In this document: one piece after another, positions 25,411 through 34,697 of the stretch
Layout of the letters: each line of letters begins with the position of its first letter
How positions within the stretch are numbered: the stretch's first letter is position 1
Source: DATLGD01 sp035540755
Lineage (GTDB): Bacteria > Actinomycetota > Actinomycetes > Mycobacteriales > SCTD01
Length of the DNA stretch: 63,621 nt
Assembly: GCA_035540755.1 (NCBI GenBank)
Contig: DATLGD010000189.1
Span: 1-63,621, forward strand
Direction of reading: 5' to 3'
The notes under the pieces: generated by a model
The model's database searches: none
Told to the model about the DNA's origin: nothing
What the model saw: the letters and a program-made list of their open reading frames with translations, nothing else
Translations under genes and position numbers: made by a program

Positions 25411-25502
25411 GGCGGGCAGCCTCGCCGGGCCGCGGGACGACGGCAAACTGTCTTTGGGGGTAGGGGAGCGTGCCGGCTGGTTGGTGGCTGGTGGCAGCGT
25501 GC

Positions 25503-26504
25503 CTACCGTCCCGACGTCGTCCTGACCTCGGCACGCAGCTGCCGCTCGCGCTCCGAGGTCAGTCCGGCCAGGCGTGGCCGGTCGAGGCCCTGGCCGCGCT
25601 CCCAGCGCAGCAGCTCGCCGAGCATCGTCGTCCTCGCGCGGTGGCGGAGCCCAGCGGCGAGTGCTGCGGCGCCGCTCCGTGCCGACCAGCCTGCGCGGTC
25701 GTCCCCGTGCAGCCACATCGGCAGCGACTGCTCGCCCATGTACTCCGCCACGCCCTGCTCGACCAGCCATCCCGGGTCGACCTCGACCAGCGCCGCCTCG
25801 TGCCCGCCCACCAGACGGGAGAGCGCTACCCAGTCGGCGAAGGGCATCATCGGGCCGACGGCGTCGTAGGTGCCGGTCAGTCCTTGCGTCGTGCCGTGCA
25901 CGAGCCACCGCGCGAGGTCGCGCACGTCGACGACCTGGGTCGGGAGGTCGGGCGCGTCGGGGACCAGCATGGGCTCGGCCGGAGCGCGCGCCGCGCGCGC
26001 CACCCAGTAGCCCGACCGTCCGGTGTGGTCGCCCGGTCCGCCGATGAGGCCGGCCCGCGCCACTAGCAGCCGATCGCCGATCCGCTCCTGCGCGGCCTGC
26101 TCGCACGCGACCTTCGCCGCCGGGTACAGCTGCCGGTCCACCTGCTGCTCGGAGGTGGGCGCCACCACCTCGGCCGTCTCCGTCGCGCCCGGCACGGCAT
26201 GCGAGGCGTAGACGCTGACCGAGGAGACGTACGTCCAGTGCCCCGCTCTGTGCGCGAGCGCGTCGAGGGCCGCGCGCGCCATCCCCGGCTGCCAGGACAC
26301 CTCGACGACGGCGTCCCAGTCCTGCCGCGCGACCTGGGAGTAGGCGGCCGGCGAGCCGCGGTCGGCGCGCATGAGTCGGGCGCCGTCGGCCACCGGTCCC
26401 GAGGCTCCGCGGGCGAGGCAGGTGACGCCGTGCCCCGCGGCAAGCGCCTGGGCCGCGACCTCGCGACCGAGCCAGCCGGTGCCGCCGAGCACGAGCACGT
26501 CCAT
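25503..26504 (-). CDS. NAD-dependent epimerase/dehydratase family protein
   Basis: A 333-residue extended-SDR protein. The N-terminal motif LVLGGTGWLGREV (~3-15) is the Rossmann glycine signature; YVSSVSVYA provides the catalytic Ser region. YPAAK (~131) takes the place of the usual YxxxK, so the Tyr-Lys pair is intact. The C-terminal part resembles the plant/bacterial mRNA-binding-like reductase group more than sugar epimerases. I start at ATG 26504; a TTG 18 bases upstream is possible. No operon partner is obvious. Confidence 0.78.
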   Translation of the reverse strand: MDVLVLGGTGWLGREVAAQALAAGHGVTCLARGASGPVADGARLMRADRGSPAAYSQVARQDWDAVVEVSWQPGMARAALDALAHRAGHWTYVSSVSVYASHAVPGATETAEVVAPTSEQQVDRQLYPAAKVACEQAAQERIGDRLLVARAGLIGGPGDHTGRSGYWVARAARAPAEPMLVPDAPDLPTQVVDVRDLARWLVHGTTQGLTGTYDAVGPMMPFADWVALSRLVGGHEAALVEVDPGWLVEQGVAEYMGEQSLPMWLHGDDRAGWSARSGAAALAAGLRHRARTTMLGELLRWERGQGLDRPRLAGLTSERERQLRAEVRTTSGR

Positions 26505-26567
26505 CGCCGCAGTCTGTCCCAAACCGCTGGCGGCCCGCCGTCGTGCCCGGACGGTCGAGCCGAGTGG

Positions 26568-28640
26568 CTACGTGCTGAGGCGGCGGTGGCGGCGTCGAGG
26601 CATCGAGCGGCGGGTCGGTGCTTGCTCGGCGATCGCCCGGAGCAGGTCGGTGTCCCAGGAGTCGGTGTCGCGCAGCTCCCAGTGCCAGTGCTCGCCGTCG
26701 GCGAGCAGCCCGGCCCGCACCCGGTCGACGGGTGGGAGGGTCTGCGGGTCCACCGGCATCGGCCGTGAGACGGCATAGGCCGCGAGCTCGTCCCACCAGG
26801 GGTGCGCGGGGTCGGCCATCCACGCGCCGGGGTCGAGGTCGTCGGTCGACGTCGTGACGGCGGGTGGGGCCGGGGTCGCGGGCGGCTCGTGCTGCGCGGG
26901 GCTCACCGCGTGCTGCCCCGTCGGGCCGGTCCAGGCCACGCTGCCGTCGGCACGGCGGGTCTTGGTCCAGCCGCGCTGCTTGACCCGGTGGTGCCGCCGG
27001 CAGAGCGGCCCGAGGTTGCAGCCGCAGGTCGGGCCGTCGGGCCAGTGCAGGTCGTGGTCGAGGTCGCAGCGGGACGCGCGCGCGCCGCAGCCGGGCCACT
27101 CGCAGCGCGGTGCGCGGACCTGCAGCAGCCGGCGCAGCCGGGGCGGCACGCGGTAGGCGCCCGGCTGCCCAGCCGGGTGCGGGTGACCGAGGTCGGCGCC
27201 ATCCGACGGCGAGCTCCGCGTAGGGGCGCCGAGAACGGAAGGCTCCTGGGTGTCAGCGCCCTGACGGCCGGTTGGGAGCGGCGTTGACACCCCGAGCGTG
27301 GCGAGGCCGAGCAGCACCTGGTGCTCGTACGGCAGGGGCGTGCGCCGCAGCACCGGCCGGGGCGGCGGCCGACCCGGCGCGACGACGTCCGCCTGGTGCG
27401 TGGCGGGTCGCGGACGACCGGTGTCCGGTGGACGCAGGCCTTCTCCGTCGGGCGGCTCGTCTTTCGGCGGCGGGTGGTCGTCCGGGTGCCGCGGGACGAG
27501 GCGATCGGCGGCCGGGCCTTTTCGCGCGAGGGACTGCAGGCGCTGTCGAAGGCCGGCGACATCACCGCGAGCGACGGGGAACGGCTGGCCGACGGCGACG
27601 GGCACGCCGTCGGCACCGACGAACACCGGCGTGACGCGCGGCGCCGACGCGAGCAGCCGTTCGAGCAGCTCGGGGTCGAGCGGGCCGCCCCCGGCCGCGT
27701 TGCCGGTCGCCTCCGCCACCTCGTCGGTGGTGCCGAGGGCGGCGCCGAACGGGACCAGCACCTGGACGTCGGCACCGCACGGCACCCCTGCGCCGATGCC
27801 GCAGCCGCAGCCGCAGCCGGTCCGGCTGCCGCCCGGGCATGTCGGAACCGGCCGCCCGTCGGTGTCGGCCCGGGTGCCGTCGGGCAGCAGCTGCGTCCCG
27901 TCGGACAGGGTGCCGTCGCAGCCGAGCAGCGGCGCAGCCAGGGGCCGGCCGAGGAGCAGGTCGACGAAGGCGTCCGCGCGCCGCTGGTGGAGCGTGCGGT
28001 GGTCCGCGGGCCCCCACGGCACGGCGACGGCGTTGAGCCGGGCGAGGACCGCCTGCGCCGCGAGCCCGGGGATGCCGAAGGCGGTGATGTCGGTGACCGC
28101 GTCCTCGCGCTTGCTGAAGGTGACGCCGCGGCCGGCCTCGGCCTGCTCGCGCTCCTGCGTGGTGTGACCCGGCGCGAGCGCGGCGATCCGGTTCTTCAAC
28201 CACTCCCGGGCCCGCGGCCGTGGCCGGACGATGCCCTGTTCGAGGTCGGCCTCGAGCCGGCGCCGGAGCTGCGCCCACACCCGCGCGCGGACCTCGACCG
28301 GCAGCGGCTCGAGCAGCTCGCGCGCCATGCGCGCCACCGAGATGGTCAGCACGCCGGACTGCATGCTGGCGAAGGCGAACGGCAGACCGGCCCAGAAGCG
28401 GGCCTCCTCGAGCCAGCCCTCGGCCGCCGCCTCCGAGCAACGCAGCTGCAGCGCCAGCGCCGCCGGCAGGCACAGCTCCTCGCCGGCGTCGCGGTACGCC
28501 TGCTCGAGCAGCAGCACGTCCTGCAGCTGCAGCGCGTGCAGGGCGTGGCGGTCGGTCTCGCGGGCGGCGATGCGGTCTTCGACGGCTCGGAGGGCAGGGT
28601 CGTCCGCCACCCCGCTGAGCACCCCGGTCGCCACCGCCAT
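26568..28640 (-). CDS. DUF222 and HNH endonuclease domain protein
   Basis: A 690-residue protein of the actinobacterial 13E12/DUF222 repeat family. Residues ~1-300 form the helical DUF222 region (ARFWAGLPFAFASM, ARVWAQLRRRLEADL). The middle is Pro/Gly-rich and of low complexity. An HNH module sits near residues 520-580: CEWPGCGARASRCDLDHDLHW, then CGCNLGPLCRRHHRVK, with the two CxxC-like pairs and the His residues expected. The family often has many copies per genome and its role is unclear. ATG 28640 is preferred over a start 60 bases upstream because a TAACCT -10 element lies seven bases before it. Confidence 0.82.
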   Translation of the reverse strand: MAVATGVLSGVADDPALRAVEDRIAARETDRHALHALQLQDVLLLEQAYRDAGEELCLPAALALQLRCSEAAAEGWLEEARFWAGLPFAFASMQSGVLTISVARMARELLEPLPVEVRARVWAQLRRRLEADLEQGIVRPRPRAREWLKNRIAALAPGHTTQEREQAEAGRGVTFSKREDAVTDITAFGIPGLAAQAVLARLNAVAVPWGPADHRTLHQRRADAFVDLLLGRPLAAPLLGCDGTLSDGTQLLPDGTRADTDGRPVPTCPGGSRTGCGCGCGIGAGVPCGADVQVLVPFGAALGTTDEVAEATGNAAGGGPLDPELLERLLASAPRVTPVFVGADGVPVAVGQPFPVARGDVAGLRQRLQSLARKGPAADRLVPRHPDDHPPPKDEPPDGEGLRPPDTGRPRPATHQADVVAPGRPPPRPVLRRTPLPYEHQVLLGLATLGVSTPLPTGRQGADTQEPSVLGAPTRSSPSDGADLGHPHPAGQPGAYRVPPRLRRLLQVRAPRCEWPGCGARASRCDLDHDLHWPDGPTCGCNLGPLCRRHHRVKQRGWTKTRRADGSVAWTGPTGQHAVSPAQHEPPATPAPPAVTTSTDDLDPGAWMADPAHPWWDELAAYAVSRPMPVDPQTLPPVDRVRAGLLADGEHWHWELRDTDSWDTDLLRAIAEQAPTRRSMPRRRHRRLST

Positions 28641-28647
28641 GGACCTG

Positions 28648-28653
28648 AGGTTA
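28648..28653 (-). promoter_or_regulatory. -10 hexamer TAACCT, probable leaderless start
   Basis: TAACCT on the minus strand fits TANNNT and ends seven bases before the HNH-protein ATG at 28640. It supports the shorter start. Confidence 0.4.
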
Positions 28654-28718
28654 GGGGCGACTACCGACAGAACCGGTACGCCAAAAGCGCTGCGGCGCAA
28701 GAACTCCTGGTGCCCGGG

Positions 28719-29729
28719 CTATCCGCCCAGGTACGACATCTCGGCCCGCGGCAGGTCGACCGCACCGCTGCTGCGCAGCTCGCTGTACCGGTCGTCGCGC
28801 CCCGCCCAGCGACCGGCGACGGCGGCCCGCAGCGCGTCGTCGTCGACGCCCGAGCGCAGCACCGCGCGCAGGTCGGTGCCGGTCGCGGCGAACAGGCACG
28901 TGAACAGCTCGCCCACCGCCGTCACGCGGGCCCTCGTGCAGGTGCCGCAGAACGGCGACGTCACCGACGAGATGACGCCGACCTCGCCCGTGCCGTCGAG
29001 GTAGCGCCACCGCTCCGCCGTCGCGCCGCTGACGTCGTCGATCGGCTCGACCGGGTGCACTGCGGTGATGCGCTCGACCACCTCGGCCGACGGCACGGTG
29101 TCCTGCGACCGCCAGCCGTTGGTGGTGCCGACGTCCATGTACTCGATGAAGCGCAGCACGTGACCGCCGGCGCGGGCGAACTCGACGAGGTCGAGCAGCC
29201 CGTCGTCGTTCACGCCGCGCTTGAGCACCGCGTTCAGCTTCACCGGCCCCAGCCCGACGTCGTGCGCCGCCGCGATCCCGTCGAGGACGCGGGCGAGCGG
29301 CACCTTGCTGTCCGCCAACCGGGCGAACACCTGCGGGTCGAGGCTGTCCAATGACACCGTGACGCGCGAGAGCCCGGCGTCCTTGAGCGCCCGGGCGCGG
29401 GCGGCGAGCAGCGAGCCGTTGGTCGTCAGCGCGACGTCGGTGACGCCCGGGGTGCCGGCGACCATCTCTACGAGCACCTCGAGGTCGCGGCGCAGCAGCG
29501 GCTCGCCGCCGGTGAGCCGGACCTTCGTCACGCCCAGCTCGGCGAACACCCGCACCAGCCGCGCGATCTCCTCGAACGACAGGATCTCGTCCCGCGGCAG
29601 GAAGGCGTGGTCGGCGCCGAAGACCTCGCGCGGCATGCAGTACGGGCAGCGGAAGTTGCAGCGGTCGGTCACCGAGATCCGCAGGTCGCGCAGGGCTCGG
29701 CCACGGACGTCGAGGGCCGGCGCGGTCAT
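28719..29729 (-). CDS. moaA: GTP 3',8-cyclase MoaA
   Basis: A 336-residue radical-SAM enzyme for the first step of molybdenum cofactor synthesis (GTP to the cyclic precursor). The N-terminal cluster CNFRCPYC (Cys24, Cys28, Cys31) binds the SAM-cleaving 4Fe-4S centre; TGGEPLL follows. The C-terminal cluster is FCGTCTRARVTAVGELFTC. The protein ends in the Gly-Gly tail needed for catalysis. It is divergent from the cox-type molybdenum hydroxylase operon, a functional match. A TACCCT -10 element six bases before the ATG suggests a leaderless transcript. Confidence 0.95.
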   Translation of the reverse strand: MTAPALDVRGRALRDLRISVTDRCNFRCPYCMPREVFGADHAFLPRDEILSFEEIARLVRVFAELGVTKVRLTGGEPLLRRDLEVLVEMVAGTPGVTDVALTTNGSLLAARARALKDAGLSRVTVSLDSLDPQVFARLADSKVPLARVLDGIAAAHDVGLGPVKLNAVLKRGVNDDGLLDLVEFARAGGHVLRFIEYMDVGTTNGWRSQDTVPSAEVVERITAVHPVEPIDDVSGATAERWRYLDGTGEVGVISSVTSPFCGTCTRARVTAVGELFTCLFAATGTDLRAVLRSGVDDDALRAAVAGRWAGRDDRYSELRSSGAVDLPRAEMSYLGG

Positions 29730-29735
29730 GGACGA

Positions 29736-29741
29736 AGGGTA
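29736..29741 (-). promoter_or_regulatory. -10 hexamer TACCCT, leaderless moaA
   Basis: TACCCT on the minus strand ends six bases before the moaA ATG at 29729, leaving no room for a ribosome-binding site. Confidence 0.5.
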
Positions 29742-29852
29742 GGGCGACCTCGCCGCGGCGTCGCATTGCGCATCGGGCGCCCGGGTGATTGTCTCCCGCT
29801 GTGGCTCAGGTCACACCGGCATCCCAGCCCTGCAACTCGTGGAGGAGCGCCC

Positions 29853-30377
29853 ATGGCCAAGGTCTCGATGAAGGTCGACGGAGTCGTCTACGAGGACGAG
29901 GTGCCACCCCGGCGCCTGCTCGTCCACCACCTGCGCGACGGGCTCGGGCGGGTCGGGACGCCGGTCGGCTGCGACACGTCCAACTGCGGCTCGTGCACGC
30001 TGCTCGTCGACGGCGACAGCGTGAAGAGCTGCTCCGTGCTCGCCGTGCAGGCCGACGGCGCCGAGATCACGACCATCCAGGGCCTGGCCGACGACGGGAA
30101 GTGGCACCCGGTGCAGAAGGCCTTCCAGCAGCATCACGGCCTGCAGTGCGGCTACTGCACACCCGGCATGATCATGGCGACGGTCGACCTGCTGAAGCAC
30201 AACCCGAGCCCCACCGAGGAGGAGGTGCGGCACGGCCTGGAGGGCAACCTCTGCCGCTGCACCGGCTACCAGAACATCGTCAAGGCGGTGCTGTCGGCGG
30301 CGTCGGAGATGCGCGGCGACGGGCCGCTGCCGGGCTCGTTCGCCGACGCCCCGGAGACCGCAGGAGCGTCGGCATGA
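29853..30377 (+). CDS. coxS: 2Fe-2S subunit of molybdenum hydroxylase (CoxS-like)
   Basis: A 174-residue small subunit carrying electrons from the molybdenum site to FAD. The plant-type 2Fe-2S site uses Cys40, Cys45, Cys48 and Cys60 (GCDTSNCGSC). The second, helical-domain site uses Cys99, Cys102, Cys134 and Cys136 (QCGYC, CRC). ATG 29853 has GGAGGAG at the right distance. It is first in a tight operon, overlapping coxL by ATGA. The S-L-M gene order fits form II CODH-like or other aldehyde/xanthine-oxidase-type enzymes rather than form I (M-S-L). Confidence 0.93.
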   Translation: MAKVSMKVDGVVYEDEVPPRRLLVHHLRDGLGRVGTPVGCDTSNCGSCTLLVDGDSVKSCSVLAVQADGAEITTIQGLADDGKWHPVQKAFQQHHGLQCGYCTPGMIMATVDLLKHNPSPTEEEVRHGLEGNLCRCTGYQNIVKAVLSAASEMRGDGPLPGSFADAPETAGASA

Positions 30378-32902
30378 GCGACGCGACGGACATCGGCGTC
30401 AACCCCGGGGCATTCGCCGAGCGCATCGCCGAGGATCCAGACGCGATGTCCTCGCCGTACGCCGGTGGTGAGCTCGGCCGCGGGCGCCGTCGCAAGGAGG
30501 ACGCCAAGCTCCTCACCGGCCAGACCAACTGGACCGACAACATCACGCTGCCCGGCCTGCTGCACATGGCCGTGCTGCGCAGCCCGATGGCGCACGCGAA
30601 GGTGCTGTCGGTCGACGTCTCCGGTGCCCTGGAGATGCCCGGCGTTCTCGCCGCCTACAGCGGCGCCGACCTCGCCGAGGTGCAGGGCTCCCTGCCGTGC
30701 GCCTGGCCGGTGACGCCCGACATGGTCCATCCCGACCACCCGCCGCTGGCCGTCGACGAGGTCCGGCACGTCGGTGACGGCGTGGCCGTCGTGGTCGCGC
30801 GCGACCGCTACGCCGCGGTCGACGCCCTCGAGGCGATCGCGGTCGAGTATGAGCAGCTGCCCGCCGTCGTCGACATGGAGGAGGCGCTGGCCGACGGAGC
30901 GCCCCTGGTGCACGAGTCGGCCGGCACGAACCGGTGCTTCCTGTTCGACTTCCCCGGTGCGGGGGCCGACTACGACGAGACGGTGCAGGCAGCCGGCGAC
31001 GACGCCGTCGTGGTCAAGCGGCGGTTCGTCCAGCAGCGGCTGCTGCCCTCGGCGATGGAGCCGCGGGGCGTCGTCGTCGCGCCCATCGCGGCAGCCGACG
31101 AGTACACGGTGTACTCCTCCACGCAGGTGCCGCACATCCTGCGGGTCATGCTGGCGCTGACCACGAACATCCCCGAGCAGAAGATCCGCGTGATCGCGCC
31201 GGACGTGGGCGGCGGCTTCGGCAGCAAGCTCAACGTCTACGCCGAGGAGGTCCTCTGCCTGATCGTGGCCAAGAAGCTGGGCCGGCCCGTCAAGTGGACC
31301 GAGTCGCGCAGCGAGAACTACCAGGGAACCATCCACGGCCGCGACCAGATCCAGGACATCGAGATCGCGGCCCGACGGGACGGCACGCTGCTCGGGCTGA
31401 AGGTGCAGCTGCTGGCCGACATGGGCGCCTACCTGCAGCTGGTCACCCCCGGCATCCCGATCCTGGGCGCCTTCATGTTCCCGGCGATCTACAAGATGCA
31501 GGCCTACCGGTTCATCTGCACAGGGGTGTTCACCACCAAGACCCCCACGGACGCCTACCGCGGGGCGGGACGGCCCGAGGCCACCTACGCCATCGAGCGG
31601 ATCATGGACGAGCTCGCCGTCGAGCTCGGCCGCGACCCGATGGAGCTGCGCAAGCAGAACTGGATTCAGCACGAGGAGTTCCCCTACGACATGGTCGCCG
31701 GGCTGACGTACGACTCCGGCAACTACGAGGCGGCCACGGCGAAGGCCGAGCAGATGTTCGACCTGGCGGGCATGCGCGCAGAGCAGCAGCGACGTCGCGA
31801 GAGCAAGGACCCGGTCCAGCTGGGCATCGGCATCTCGACCTTCACCGAGATGTGCGGGCTCGCGCCCTCCCGGGTGCTCGGCTCGCTGTCCTACGGCGCC
31901 GGCGGGTGGGAGTCCGCCTCGGTCCGGATGCTGCCCACCGGGAAGGTGGAGGTCGTCTCCGGGGCGACGCCGCACGGGCAGGGCCACCACACGGCCTGGA
32001 GCCAGATCGCCGCCGACGCCCTGGGCGTTCCCTTCGACGACGTCGAGGTGATCACCGGTGACACCGACTCCAGTCCGAAGGGCATGGACACCTACGGCTC
32101 GCGCTCGCTGGTCGTCGGCGGCGTCGCGATCCACAAGGCGACCGGCAAGGTGCTCGAGAAGGCCAAGCGCATCGCCGCGCACCTGCTCGAGGCGGCCGAG
32201 GACGACGTCGAGTTCGACAAGGGCACGTTCACGGTCAAGGGCTCACCGGAGGCGAAGCTGACGATCCAGGAGGTGGCGCTCGCGACGTTCGCGGCGCACA
32301 ACCTCCCGGACGGCATGGAGCCGACGCTCGACAGCGACTACGTGTACGACCCGGAGAACTTCAGCTACCCGCACGGCACGCACCTGTGCGCCGTCGAGAT
32401 CGACACCGAGACGGGGTTCACGAGGATCCGCAAGTACGTCTGCGTCGACGACGTCGGCAAGATCGTCAACCCGGTCATCGTCGAGGGACAGGTGCACGGC
32501 GGCCTCGCGCAGGGCATCGGACAGGCCCTGTACGAGGAGGCCGTGTACGACGCCGAGGGCAACCTCACCACCGGCTCGCTGGTCGACTACCTCGTGCCGG
32601 CCGCGTCCGACCTGCCGCACTTCGAGACCGGGCGCACCGAGACCCCGGCCACCAGCAACCCGCTCGGCGTGAAGGGAGTCGGCGAGGCCGGCACCATCGC
32701 CTCGACCCCGGCGGTCATGAACGCGGTCGTCGACGCGCTGCGGCCGTTCGGGGTGAACGACATCCGGATGCCCGCGACGCCGGAACGGGTGTGGCGGGCC
32801 ATCCACGGCGACGGCACGGGCAGGGCCGCCGCCGGCACCGTCGCCTACGGCGGCGCGCAGACCGCCGCCACGTCCGGCTCCGCCGAAGGGAGCTCGCTGT
32901 GA
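30374..32902 (+). CDS. coxL: Molybdopterin-binding large subunit, form II CoxL-like
   Basis: An 842-residue large subunit of the xanthine-oxidase family. The active-site loop near residue 393 reads AYRGAGRPEA, the form II signature; the AYxCSFR loop of genuine CO dehydrogenase is absent. Other cofactor segments are GGGFGSK, EPRG, GQGHHTAWSQI and the C-terminal GVKGVGEAGT with the conserved Glu. The substrate is therefore uncertain; CO oxidation should not be assumed. ATG 30374 overlaps the coxS stop. The longer upstream frame is an artefact. Confidence 0.93.
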   Translation: MSDATDIGVNPGAFAERIAEDPDAMSSPYAGGELGRGRRRKEDAKLLTGQTNWTDNITLPGLLHMAVLRSPMAHAKVLSVDVSGALEMPGVLAAYSGADLAEVQGSLPCAWPVTPDMVHPDHPPLAVDEVRHVGDGVAVVVARDRYAAVDALEAIAVEYEQLPAVVDMEEALADGAPLVHESAGTNRCFLFDFPGAGADYDETVQAAGDDAVVVKRRFVQQRLLPSAMEPRGVVVAPIAAADEYTVYSSTQVPHILRVMLALTTNIPEQKIRVIAPDVGGGFGSKLNVYAEEVLCLIVAKKLGRPVKWTESRSENYQGTIHGRDQIQDIEIAARRDGTLLGLKVQLLADMGAYLQLVTPGIPILGAFMFPAIYKMQAYRFICTGVFTTKTPTDAYRGAGRPEATYAIERIMDELAVELGRDPMELRKQNWIQHEEFPYDMVAGLTYDSGNYEAATAKAEQMFDLAGMRAEQQRRRESKDPVQLGIGISTFTEMCGLAPSRVLGSLSYGAGGWESASVRMLPTGKVEVVSGATPHGQGHHTAWSQIAADALGVPFDDVEVITGDTDSSPKGMDTYGSRSLVVGGVAIHKATGKVLEKAKRIAAHLLEAAEDDVEFDKGTFTVKGSPEAKLTIQEVALATFAAHNLPDGMEPTLDSDYVYDPENFSYPHGTHLCAVEIDTETGFTRIRKYVCVDDVGKIVNPVIVEGQVHGGLAQGIGQALYEEAVYDAEGNLTTGSLVDYLVPAASDLPHFETGRTETPATSNPLGVKGVGEAGTIASTPAVMNAVVDALRPFGVNDIRMPATPERVWRAIHGDGTGRAAAGTVAYGGAQTAATSGSAEGSSL

Positions 32903-33756
32903 TCCCCGCCGAGTTCGACTACGTCGCCCCGACGTCCCTGGCCGACGCCGTCACGGCGCTGCGCGAGGCGGGCGAGGACGCGAAGGTCCTCGCCGGCGGG
33001 CAGAGCCTCATCCCGGTGCTGCGGCTGCGGCTGTCCTTCCCGACCGTGCTCGTCGACCTCGGCAGGGTCGACGAGCTGCGCGGCGTGCGGGACGACGGCG
33101 ACTCGCTGGTCATCGGCGCGATGACGCGGCACAGCGACGTCCTCGACGACCCGCTCGTGAAGCAGCACGCCGGCCTGCTGGTGGAGGCCACGGCCACGGT
33201 CGCCGACCCGGCGGTCCGTCACCGCGGCACCTTCGGCGGGGCCCTCGCCCACGCCGACCCGGCCGGCGACCTCGCCGCCGTCGCCCTGGCTCTGGATGCC
33301 GAGCTGGTGGCCGAGGGGCCGGGCGGTCGGCGCACCATCGCCGCGCGCGACTTCTTCGTCGACTACCTCGAGACGGCGCTGTCGCCCGACGAGATCCTCG
33401 CCGAGGTGCGCCTGCCCAAGCTCGACGGCGAGTGGGGCTACCGCTACGAGAAGTTCAACCGGGTGGCGCAGGCGTGGGCCATCGTGGGTGTCGCGGCCGC
33501 GGTCCGCAAGGACGGCGGCTCCATCGCCGAGGCACGGATCGGGCTGACCAACATGGGCTCGACGCCGGTGCGCGCCGCGTCGGTCGAGCAGGCGCTCGCC
33601 GGAGCGTCCGACCGGGCGGCGGTCCAGCAGGCGGCGCAGTCCGCGGCCGACGGCACCAGCCCGCCGTCGGACCTCGGGGCGCAGGCCGACTACCGGCAGC
33701 ACCTCGCCCGGGTGCTCACGGGCCGGGCCGTCACCGCGGCCGCGGGGCTGTCCTGA
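32899..33756 (+). CDS. coxM: FAD-binding medium subunit (CoxM-like)
   Basis: A 285-residue FAD subunit passing electrons from the iron-sulfur centres to an acceptor, probably quinone. FAD contacts are AGGQSLIP (~32-39) and RGTFGGALAHADPAGD (~110-125). The C-terminal CO-dehydrogenase flavoprotein domain begins near YEKFNRVAQAWAIVGVAAA. GTG 32899 overlaps the coxL stop. Size and motifs are normal for the family. Confidence 0.93.
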   Translation: MIPAEFDYVAPTSLADAVTALREAGEDAKVLAGGQSLIPVLRLRLSFPTVLVDLGRVDELRGVRDDGDSLVIGAMTRHSDVLDDPLVKQHAGLLVEATATVADPAVRHRGTFGGALAHADPAGDLAAVALALDAELVAEGPGGRRTIAARDFFVDYLETALSPDEILAEVRLPKLDGEWGYRYEKFNRVAQAWAIVGVAAAVRKDGGSIAEARIGLTNMGSTPVRAASVEQALAGASDRAAVQQAAQSAADGTSPPSDLGAQADYRQHLARVLTGRAVTAAAGLS

Positions 33757-33797
33757 CCGGACCGACCGGAGCCCGGCGGGGGCTGCTCCCCGAGGGG

Positions 33798-34697
33798 GTG
33801 CACGACCCCGCCGGGCTCGCCCGTCTGCTCGCTGACGCCGGGTACTTCGCCGACACCGGCGTGGCCACCGCGGCGTACCTCGCGCTCGCCCTGCCGCGGC
33901 CCTTGTTCCTCGAGGGGGAGGCGGGTGTCGGCAAGACGTCACTGGCGCACGCCCTCGCGCAGGTCGTCGGCGCCGAGCTGCTGCGGCTGCAGTGCTACGA
34001 GGGCATCGACGCCTCCCAGGCGCTCTACGACTGGGACTTCCCGCGCCAGCTGCTGCACCTGCGGGCGGCCGAGTCGGCCGGTGCCGCCGACGACCCGGAC
34101 CGGCTCGAGGCGGAGGTCTACAGCCGCCGGTTCCTGCTGGCCCGCCCGCTGCTCGCCGCCCTCGAGACCACGCCGTCGGTGCTGCTCGTCGACGAGGTCG
34201 ACCGCGCCGACGACGAGTTCGAGGCGTTCCTGCTCGAGGTGCTCAGCGACTACACCGTCACCGTCCCCGAGCTCGGCACGGTGCACGCCGACGTGCCGCC
34301 GGTCGTCGTCGTCACCAGCAACCGCACCCGCGAGGTGCACGACGCCCTCAAGCGCCGCTGCCTCTACCACTGGGTCGAGCACCCCGAGCTCGACCGCGAG
34401 GCGGCGATCGTGCGGGCGCGCGTGCCCGAGGCATCGGCCGAGCTGGCCGCGCAGGTCGCGCGCACCGTCGCGGTGCTGCGCGGGCAGGACCTGCTCAAGC
34501 CTCCCGGGGTGGCCGAGACCATCGACTGGACCCAGGCGCTGGTGGCGCTCGGCGCCGAGCGGCTCGACGCCGACGTCGCGACGGCGACCCTCGGCGCGGT
34601 GCTGAAGTACCGCGAGGATCAGCTGCACGCCACCCGCCTCGACGTGCAGCAGCAGCTGTCCGCCGCGATGTTCGGCGGGAGACTCGGCGGTGCCTGA
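33798..34697 (+). CDS. MoxR-family AAA+ ATPase (CoxD-like)
   Basis: About 299 residues. Walker A GEAGVGKTS (~36-44), Walker B VLLVDEVDR and sensor VVTSNRTREVHD mark a MoxR ATPase. In cox clusters CoxD, with the VWA protein CoxE, matures the molybdenum site. The start is uncertain. GTG 33798 is the first usual start codon but lacks a well-spaced ribosome-binding site. A CTG at 33753 overlaps the coxM stop as CTGA, matching the 4-bp coupling of its neighbours, and would add 15 residues. The gene overlaps the next by 8 bp. Confidence 0.85.
   Translation: MHDPAGLARLLADAGYFADTGVATAAYLALALPRPLFLEGEAGVGKTSLAHALAQVVGAELLRLQCYEGIDASQALYDWDFPRQLLHLRAAESAGAADDPDRLEAEVYSRRFLLARPLLAALETTPSVLLVDEVDRADDEFEAFLLEVLSDYTVTVPELGTVHADVPPVVVVTSNRTREVHDALKRRCLYHWVEHPELDREAAIVRARVPEASAELAAQVARTVAVLRGQDLLKPPGVAETIDWTQALVALGAERLDADVATATLGAVLKYREDQLHATRLDVQQQLSAAMFGGRLGGA

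Noticed and set aside
30266..32182. A 638-codon minus-strand frame inside coxL
   Set aside because: It is the mirror of a highly biased GC-rich gene, is rich in Gly/Val/Arg/Asp and shows no family motifs. The plus-strand reading is a clear molybdenum hydroxylase.
30374..32902. Genuine (form I) carbon monoxide dehydrogenase
   Set aside because: The active-site loop is AYRGAGR, and the Cys-Ser-Phe-Arg loop that marks CO-oxidising enzymes is missing.
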